From assembly GCA_964464755.1 (NCBI GenBank), contig CAYXGZ010000047.1, positions 1-26,517 of the forward strand: 26,517 nucleotides of DNA, given 5' to 3'. This document shows, piece after piece, positions 21,959 to 26,517 of the stretch. Source of the stretch: CAYXGZ01 sp964464755. GTDB taxonomy: Bacteria; Planctomycetota; MHYJ01; JACPRB01. Position 1 is the first letter of the stretch; the number at the start of each line of letters is the position of its first letter. The notes under the pieces were generated by a model. It saw nothing but the letters and a program-made list of their open reading frames with translations, did not search any database and was not told where the DNA came from. Made by a program: the position numbers and the translations under genes.

Positions 21959-22980
21959 GCGGCGGGTTCCCCCGGCGGGGCGGGCGGCGGCAGGGAGGCG
22001 GCGCCGTGGAGGTCGGAGGCGATCTTCCCGAGCGCCTCCTCGGCGTTGTGCCGGACCCACCAGTCGTTCGACATCGTCGCGCGGGCGAGGTAGGGCGAGG
22101 CCTCCGAGATCCCGAGCTGGCCCAGCGAGAGCGCCGCCGCGGCGCGGGCCTCCCAGGTCGGGTCGGAGAGCAGGAGCATCAGCGCGTCGCCCGCCGTCGC
22201 GTCGCCGAGGTTGCCCAGGGCGCGGGCCGCCCGGGTTCGCACCTCGGGGTCGGCGGAGCGCAGCTGGTCGATGAGCAGGGGGACGGAGGCCCGGTCCTGG
22301 AGCAGCCCGAGGGCCTCGATCGCGTGGAGCCGGAGGTGGCGCTCGGGCGCGTTGAGCACGGCCCGCTGCAGCTCGGGCGCGGCCGGGGCGCCGAAGGCGA
22401 TGGCGGCCTCGGCGGCGGCCTGGCTCGAGGAGCGGCTCACGCCCGGGAAGGCGTCGAGCACGTGGACGACGGTCTCGACCCGGCCGATGCGCGCCAGGGC
22501 CCGGGCCGCGATCGCGCGGGCCTCCATGTCGGGGCTCTTCACCAGGCCGAGCAGCCCCGGCACCCCGCCGTCGTACTGGAGGGCGCCGAGCTCGTGCGCG
22601 GCGGCGAGCCGCGCGTTCCGGTTCCACGAAAGCAGGTCCTTGACCGCGATCCAGCCGAGCGAGCACTCGTCGTACAGGGCGCGGGCGTTCTCGTACTGCG
22701 GCTTCGGGAGGCTCGGGGCGAGGATGGCCAGGCTGCGGCGCGTCTGGCGGGAATGCGAGCGCAGGAACTTGCGGCGGTCCTCGGTCAGCGTGGCCCGGTC
22801 GTGCAGGCCCTGGTGGAGGACCGTGTCCACCGCGATCTCGACCTGGGTCGGGTTGACGGCCGGGATGGAGAAGTACATCTCCCGCAGCGCCGCGAGCAAC
22901 AATAGAAGAAGCGAGAACGCGGCGAAGAATCCGAGCGATCCGAGGACCGCCCATTCCAATCCCGTGCTGGGCCAAGGCAT
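21955..22980 (-). CDS. Membrane-anchored HEAT-repeat protein
   Basis: This is a 341-residue protein with one N-terminal membrane helix (residues about 9-33, LEWAVLGSLGFFAAFSLLLLLLA). Residues about 95-320 hold tandem HEAT/PBS-lyase-type repeats (NARLAAAHELGALQYDGGVPGLLGL, MEARAIAARALARIG, PEVRTRAARALGNLGDATAGDAL, WEARAAAALSLGQLG, WWVRHNAEEALGKIA). A Pro-rich tail follows. Such repeats bind other proteins and have no catalytic role of their own. From memory, HEAT proteins with an N-terminal helix often sit beside membrane family-2 glycosyltransferases, which fits the neighbour here. The stop codon overlaps the GTG of the giant protein by 4 bp, so translation is probably coupled and the two proteins likely act together. 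The start is less sure: ATG at 22980 puts the helix near the N-terminus, while a GTG at 23046 would add 22 residues. No clear ribosome binding site is seen at either. Confidence 0.85.
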   Translation of the reverse strand: MPWPSTGLEWAVLGSLGFFAAFSLLLLLLAALREMYFSIPAVNPTQVEIAVDTVLHQGLHDRATLTEDRRKFLRSHSRQTRRSLAILAPSLPKPQYENARALYDECSLGWIAVKDLLSWNRNARLAAAHELGALQYDGGVPGLLGLVKSPDMEARAIAARALARIGRVETVVHVLDAFPGVSRSSSQAAAEAAIAFGAPAAPELQRAVLNAPERHLRLHAIEALGLLQDRASVPLLIDQLRSADPEVRTRAARALGNLGDATAGDALMLLLSDPTWEARAAAALSLGQLGISEASPYLARATMSNDWWVRHNAEEALGKIASDLHGAASLPPPAPPGEPAA

Positions 22981-22992
22981 AGGAGATGGTGG

Positions 22993-23034
22993 CCGGACGT
23001 CTCGTTCGCGGAAAAGACCGTTTTCCGCGTCCGG
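22993..23034. promoter_or_regulatory. Long imperfect hairpin in the leader of the HEAT/giant operon
   Basis: CGCGGAAAA (23007-23015) pairs perfectly with TTTTCCGCG (23021-23029), and CCGGACG (22993-22999) with CGTCCGG (23028-23034) can extend or compete with it. It lies 13-54 bases before the ATG at 22980. The position suits a leader structure or an attenuator; no riboswitch family was recognised. Confidence 0.45.
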
Positions 23035-23055
23035 ACCCGGGCGCACCGGCCCGCC

Positions 23056-23085
23056 AGTCTACCCGGAGCGGGGAATCCACCGCAA
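23056..23085 (-). promoter_or_regulatory. Weak candidate promoter of the HEAT/giant operon, overlapping a perfect 12-bp palindrome
   Basis: On the minus strand TTGCGG (plus-strand 23080-23085) lies 18 bases from TAGACT (23056-23061). The -35 candidate is half of the perfect palindrome CCGCAATTGCGG (23080-23091), which could be an operator. Both boxes deviate from consensus, so the promoter call is tentative. Confidence 0.3.
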
Positions 23086-23099
23086 TTGCGGCCTGTTCG

Positions 23100-23190
23100 G
23101 GCTTCCAGCAGGCCGGGAGGGACGGGAAAGGCGGGAATTCCGGCCTCGGGATCGTGCTGGAAACCGGCGGGAGCCCGTGCTGGAAGCCGG
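23100..23190. repeat. Short direct and inverted repeats in the toroid-HEAT intergenic region
   Basis: CGTGCTGGAAACCGG (23153-23167) and CGTGCTGGAAGCCGG (23176-23190) are near-identical direct repeats just after the stop of the toroid gene. GGCTTCCAGCA (23100-23110) is an exact inverted copy of TGCTGGAAGCC (23178-23188). A looped stem could form downstream of the toroid gene. No T-run is present, so this is at best a weak or Rho-dependent transcript end. Confidence 0.45.
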
Positions 23191-23194
23191 ATTC

Positions 23195-24271
23195 CTACTG
23201 TTCCTGGAGGGGGAGCAGCCGGTAGGGGGTCTGCAGGGTCATCAGGCCGCAGGCGGTCGGGAAGGTCCGGCCGGTGATGCAGGCGGTCGTCACCCAGCTG
23301 CCGTCGGGGTTCTGCTTCTTGACCAGCTCGTCCCGGGCCCAGGCCCAGTAGGCCTTCCAGCGGGGGCCTTCCTCGTGGATGAGGGCGTGGGCCATCATGG
23401 TCGTGGACAGGTAATCCTCGCCCTCGACGGTGAGGAACTGGCCGCCCATCGAGCCGCCCTTCACGCTCTTCAGGAACGCGTCGCAGGCCCGGGCCGCCTC
23501 CTGCGACTCGCCCAGCCCCATGCCCCAGAGGACGCGCACCGAGCTCGCCGTCGCGTAGAGCGACTGGTAGCCGCCGGAGATGCCCTTGTCGTAGAGCTGG
23601 CTCGCCGGGTTGTACTGCTTGCGGATGAACTGCACGGTCTTCTCGACGACCGCGTGGCGGATCTCGAGCCCCGCGCTGCTCGCGGAGCGCAGCGCCATCC
23701 AGGCCATGCAGGTGGCCTTCAGGCTGCCCCAGGTGTCCTTCGACCAGCTCCCGTCCGGCTCCTGCGACGCCGCGATGATGTTCACGAGGGTGGAGATCGC
23801 GTCGCGCATCTCGCCGAGCTCGGAGGCGTCGAGCCAGGTCGGCCGCATCCCGTAGACCTGGGTGAGGAAGACCACGCCGAAGAAGTTGTGCACCTTCACG
23901 CCGAGCTTGTTCTGGATCAGCGTGACCTGGCCGGCCACGATGTCGCCCTTGGCCTTGCGGGCGAGCTTCATCGTCCAGTCCGTCGCCGCGCGCAGGGCGT
24001 CCACGGCGCGGGAGTCGGGGCCGTTGCGCTCGGTGTTGCCCGCGGAGATCAGCGCGAGGCCCGCGACGGCCGTGCAGGTGACGTCGCCGGGCGAGCCCTT
24101 GTCCAGGCCCCAGGACCCGTCCTTGTTCTGCGCGGAGAGGAGCCAGTTCGTGGCGCGCTCCATCGTCCGGCGGGACTTGTCGGTGTAGGGGTCCTCGGGC
24201 GCGTCCTGCGCGGGCAGCGCCGAGGGAGCCAGCAGGAGCAGGAGGAGGGCCGGCAGGCGGAGCTTGATCAC
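23195..24271 (-). CDS. Secreted alpha/alpha-toroid (prenyltransferase/squalene-oxidase repeat-like) protein
   Basis: This is a 358-residue exported protein. The signal peptide is MIKLRLPALLLLLLAPSALPAQ. The rest looks like one toroid domain, with the turn motif three times: SAQNKDGSWG (about 46-55), QEPDGSW (about 170) and QNPDGSW (about 323). Between them lie paired helices such as DVTCTAVAGLALISAG and LKATCMAWMALRSASS. No squalene-cyclase DxDD motif was seen, so an enzymatic role should not be assumed; the fold is also used for binding. It has the same fold as the C-terminal part of the protein at 1160-3301 but lacks the thioredoxin-like and TPR parts. The start is GTG with a poor ribosome binding site. 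It lies 43 bases after the DUF885 gene, so it may belong to that transcript. Confidence 0.85.
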   Translation of the reverse strand: MIKLRLPALLLLLLAPSALPAQDAPEDPYTDKSRRTMERATNWLLSAQNKDGSWGLDKGSPGDVTCTAVAGLALISAGNTERNGPDSRAVDALRAATDWTMKLARKAKGDIVAGQVTLIQNKLGVKVHNFFGVVFLTQVYGMRPTWLDASELGEMRDAISTLVNIIAASQEPDGSWSKDTWGSLKATCMAWMALRSASSAGLEIRHAVVEKTVQFIRKQYNPASQLYDKGISGGYQSLYATASSVRVLWGMGLGESQEAARACDAFLKSVKGGSMGGQFLTVEGEDYLSTTMMAHALIHEEGPRWKAYWAWARDELVKKQNPDGSWVTTACITGRTFPTACGLMTLQTPYRLLPLQEQ

Positions 24272-24314
24272 CGCTTCATTAGACGGGGAAAACGGCCCGG
24301 GGTTGAAGGGAATT

Positions 24315-25958
24315 TCAACGGCCGCGCGAGATCCAGGCCTTCACGTTCGCCTCGAGCGTCTTCAGGGGGACCGCCGCCTGGCGCAGGACGACGTCGTGGA
24401 ACGCGCGGATGTCGAAGCGCGCGCCCAGCGCCCGCTTCGCCTCCTCGCGCAGGCGCCAGATCTCCCGCTTGCCGATCATGTAGGCGAGGGCCTGCCCCGG
24501 CCAGATGATGTACCGGTCCACCTCGTTGAGGATCTCGGTGTCGCCGAGCGCGAGGTGCTCGCGGAAGTAGCCGATGGCCCGCTCCCGCGTCCAGCGCTTC
24601 GCGTGCAGGCCGGTGTCCACGACGAGCCGCGCCGCCCGCCAGGCCTGGTAGGTCAGCATGCCGAAGCGCTCGAGGTCGTCCTCGTAGAGGCCCATCTCGA
24701 CGCCCAGCCGCTCCGCGTAGAGCGCCCAGCCCTCGATGAAGGCCGTGAAGCTCCCGTTGCGGCGGAACGCGGGCAGGCCCTTCATCTCGACGGAGAGCGC
24801 GACCTGCAGGTGGTGGCCCGGGACCGCCTCGTGGATCGTCAGCGCCGCGTTGTTCAGCCTGGGCCGCGAGGCGGGGTCGTAGGTGTTCGCGTAGAAGATG
24901 CCGGGCCGCGAGAGGTCCTCGGGCGGCTGGTAGTAGAACGCCGCGACGCAGTCCTTCTCGCGGTAGGCCTCGATGGGCTTGACGATGCAGCGGGTCCGGG
25001 GGAGGAGGTGGAACCACCGGGGCAGGGCCGCCGTGGCCTTCGCGAGGATCCGCTCGAAGTGCCGCACGATCTGACCGCGCGAGCGCCACCGCATCGACGG
25101 GTCCGCCTTCACGCGGCGGAAGAACGACGCGATGTCCCCTCGGTGGCCGATCCTCCCGAGGATGACGCGCATCTCGTCCTCGATCGAGGCGATCTCCTCG
25201 AGGCCGATGCGGTGGATCTCGTCGGGGGAGAGGTCGGTGGTCGTGTGGTACTTCACCCGCCAGGCGTAGGCCTCGTCGCCCCCGCGCGTGGCCCAGACGC
25301 CGACCTTCGAGGCGCGCGAGCGCGGGAGGTACTCGTTCGCGAGGAACTCGTGGAGCCGCGCGAAGGCGGGCCGGACCGCGTCCCGGACCAGCGCCTCGAC
25401 CTCCGCGGAGCGGAAGCCCTTCCTCGGGGGCAGGAAGAGCGAGTCGGGCGCCGCGAGGTGGGCCTTGACCTGGGCGGCGACGCGCTCGACGGCGATGCGC
25501 GGCGCGGTGCGGTTCTCGCGCACGCCCTGGCGGAGGTTGCCGACGTAGGCGTCGACGAACGCGGGGAACTCGGCGAAGCGGCTGGCGAGCTGGTCCACCT
25601 GCGCCGGGGTCTCCAGCGGGTGGTAGTTGAGCATCTCGAGGAACCAGACCTGGGGGCCGTACATCTGGTCCACGTTCCAGAGGTGGAAGCGGTGCTTCCG
25701 CTCCTGGAGGTCGGCGTTCGCGAGGTGGACGAGGATGTCGCGCGTGGCGGCGTCGGCCTCGGGGAGCCGGGCCGGCAGGGCGCGGGCGGCGCGGAGGATC
25801 CCCCGGAGCTCGGCCTCCTGGGCGGCCACGGAGGCGGGGCCGATCCGGGGCAGCCGGTCGTCGTAGCGGTGCTCGCCGACGAAGGTCGCCGTCTGGGGCG
25901 CGGCGCGGAGGACGAAGTCCCAGTACGCGTCGCCGAGCCGGGCGAGCGCGGAGGCCAT
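24315..25958 (-). CDS. DUF885 family protein, putative zinc metallopeptidase
   Basis: This 547-residue protein belongs to the DUF885 family, which is generally regarded as a metallopeptidase-like group. The hallmark HEAVPGHH lies at residues 376-383, followed by FIEGWALYAERLG at about 405-417; His, Glu and Glu in these blocks are the likely metal ligands and catalytic residues. Other family blocks are YYQPPEDLSRPGIFYANTYDP upstream and YIIWPGQALAYMIGKREI downstream, the latter often seen near the end of this family. There is no signal peptide, so it should act in the cytoplasm, whereas many relatives are exported. Length is normal or slightly short. The ATG lies one base after the stop of the NYN-LOTUS gene, which points to an operon. 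The substrate is unknown. Confidence 0.88.
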   Translation of the reverse strand: MASALARLGDAYWDFVLRAAPQTATFVGEHRYDDRLPRIGPASVAAQEAELRGILRAARALPARLPEADAATRDILVHLANADLQERKHRFHLWNVDQMYGPQVWFLEMLNYHPLETPAQVDQLASRFAEFPAFVDAYVGNLRQGVRENRTAPRIAVERVAAQVKAHLAAPDSLFLPPRKGFRSAEVEALVRDAVRPAFARLHEFLANEYLPRSRASKVGVWATRGGDEAYAWRVKYHTTTDLSPDEIHRIGLEEIASIEDEMRVILGRIGHRGDIASFFRRVKADPSMRWRSRGQIVRHFERILAKATAALPRWFHLLPRTRCIVKPIEAYREKDCVAAFYYQPPEDLSRPGIFYANTYDPASRPRLNNAALTIHEAVPGHHLQVALSVEMKGLPAFRRNGSFTAFIEGWALYAERLGVEMGLYEDDLERFGMLTYQAWRAARLVVDTGLHAKRWTRERAIGYFREHLALGDTEILNEVDRYIIWPGQALAYMIGKREIWRLREEAKRALGARFDIRAFHDVVLRQAAVPLKTLEANVKAWISRGR

Positions 25959-25959
25959 G

Positions 25960-26517
25960 CTACTTGGCCGTTTCCTTGGCCTTCCCGTAGCCGGTGACGG
26001 CGTAGGTCCCGCTGCGGGGGTCCGTGGTGAGGATCACGAGCTCGCGGGCGGCGGCGTCCTGGAGCAGGGCGCCGAAGTTGCGGTAGCCGTGGTAGCTCTC
26101 GTCGAACGAGGGCTGCTTGCGCTTCATCGTGTCCTTGATCATGGAGGCGTGCAGGATCTCCTTGTTCTCGCGGAACAGGGCCTGGACGGTGTCCATGAGC
26201 AGGTTGAGGGCGTTGGCCTTCTCCTGGGGGACGTTGGGACCGACGGGCGTGACGTGCTGCGAGGGCCGCTCGAGGTCCTCGTAGAAGATGAACTCGTCGC
26301 AGTTGTCGATCAGGAGGGTCGACGTGGAGTTCTTCACGCCGAGGCCGATGACCTCCTTGCCGTTCTCCTTGAGCTTGGAGACCAGCGGGGAGAAGTCGGA
26401 GTCGCCCGACACGATGACGAAGGTGTCGATGTGCTCCTTGGAGTAGCAGAGGTCGATGGCGTCGACGCAGAGCCGGATGTCGGCGGAGTTCTTGCCGGTC
26501 TGGCTGCGCTTGGGGAT
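25960..26517 (-). CDS. NYN-domain (PIN-like, DUF88/LabA type) protein with C-terminal LOTUS/OST-HTH domain, 5' truncated by the window
   Basis: The visible 185 residues begin inside the NYN domain, a PIN-like fold with RNase relatives. Its acidic metal-site motif SGDSDF is present, after SADIRLCVDAIDLCYSKE and before KEVIGLGVKNSTSTLLIDNCDEF. Residues about 95-180 of the visible part form a winged-helix LOTUS/OST-HTH domain (ALFRENKEILHASMIKDTM, FDESYHGYRNFGALLQDAA, GTYAVTG), a fold that binds RNA or partner proteins. The fusion is known in bacteria and suggests RNA binding or cleavage in the cytoplasm; activity is not shown here. The N-terminus lies beyond the window edge. It is followed after one base by the DUF885 gene. 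Confidence 0.9.
   Translation of the reverse strand: MPKRSQTGKNSADIRLCVDAIDLCYSKEHIDTFVIVSGDSDFSPLVSKLKENGKEVIGLGVKNSTSTLLIDNCDEFIFYEDLERPSQHVTPVGPNVPQEKANALNLLMDTVQALFRENKEILHASMIKDTMKRKQPSFDESYHGYRNFGALLQDAAARELVILTTDPRSGTYAVTGYGKAKETAK

Noticed and set aside
11453..22093. A stop-free plus-strand frame of more than 3500 codons opposite the giant gene
   Set aside because: Its translation is Arg/Ala/Gly/Glu/Leu-rich with no recognisable domain. The minus strand in the same stretch codes for clear, repeated domains. Long antisense frames are expected where the third codon position is almost always G or C.
23007..23029. Intrinsic terminator for the secreted toroid gene
   Set aside because: The stem is strong but lies about 165 bases beyond the stop and past the candidate promoter of the HEAT gene, with no T-run after it on the minus strand. 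A leader hairpin is the better reading.
21959..23080. Extending the giant protein 374 codons upstream to 23080
   Set aside because: That part overlaps the HEAT gene in another frame, has no domain and is Arg/Pro-rich. The GTG at 21958 with GTGA overlap is the natural start.

Overview
The window is high-GC bacterial DNA with a strongly G/C-biased third codon position. The closest lifestyle match I can suggest is a large-genome Gram-negative lineage such as Planctomycetota or a myxobacteria-like group. The hints are a homodimeric AceE-type pyruvate dehydrogenase, secreted alpha/alpha-toroid (prenyltransferase/squalene-oxidase-like) proteins, DUF4388 (PATAN) modules, and secreted proteins ending in a Cys/membrane-helix/Arg tail. 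No rRNA, tRNA, CRISPR array or transposase was seen, so the taxonomy is an inference only.

Layout. At 2-1102 (+) lies the C-terminal part of aceE, followed by a secreted thioredoxin-like/TPR/toroid fusion protein at 1160-3301 (+). Everything else reads leftwards. In order of transcription: a truncated NYN-LOTUS RNA-binding/nuclease-like protein (25960-26517) and a DUF885 putative metallopeptidase (24315-25958) one base apart; a secreted toroid protein (23195-24271); a membrane-anchored HEAT-repeat protein (21955-22980) overlapping by 4 bp a giant 3469-residue protein (11549-21958); four paralogous secreted Kelch-repeat proteins in tandem (9489-11297, 7419-9227, 5589-7271, 3763-5484); and a hotdog thioesterase (3279-3686) that converges on the TPR/toroid gene.

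The most unusual locus is the HEAT plus giant-protein pair. The giant protein starts with a membrane glycosyltransferase-2 domain whose catalytic motifs (DxD, [TG]ED, QxxRW) all appear lost. A Pro/Glu/Asp-rich linker follows, then ten successive modules, each a cyclic-nucleotide-binding-like barrel followed by a DUF4388/PATAN domain. The modules alternate between two sequence types (A, B), as if a two-module unit had been duplicated to five copies. The usual phosphate-contacting Arg of the cyclic-nucleotide pocket is missing in nearly all modules. No output domain was recognised, so it reads like a membrane-tethered sensory or scaffold array built on a dead glycosyltransferase and its HEAT partner.

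Directly downstream, the four Kelch proteins share signal peptide, Kelch propeller, fibronectin-III-like domains and a C-terminal Cys-helix-Arg sorting-type tail. Three of the four genes end in the same arrangement (a CCACCACCA tract, then a strong GC hairpin). ATTGC/GCAAT dyads lie in front of two Kelch genes and the HEAT-giant operon, which hints at, but does not prove, shared control.
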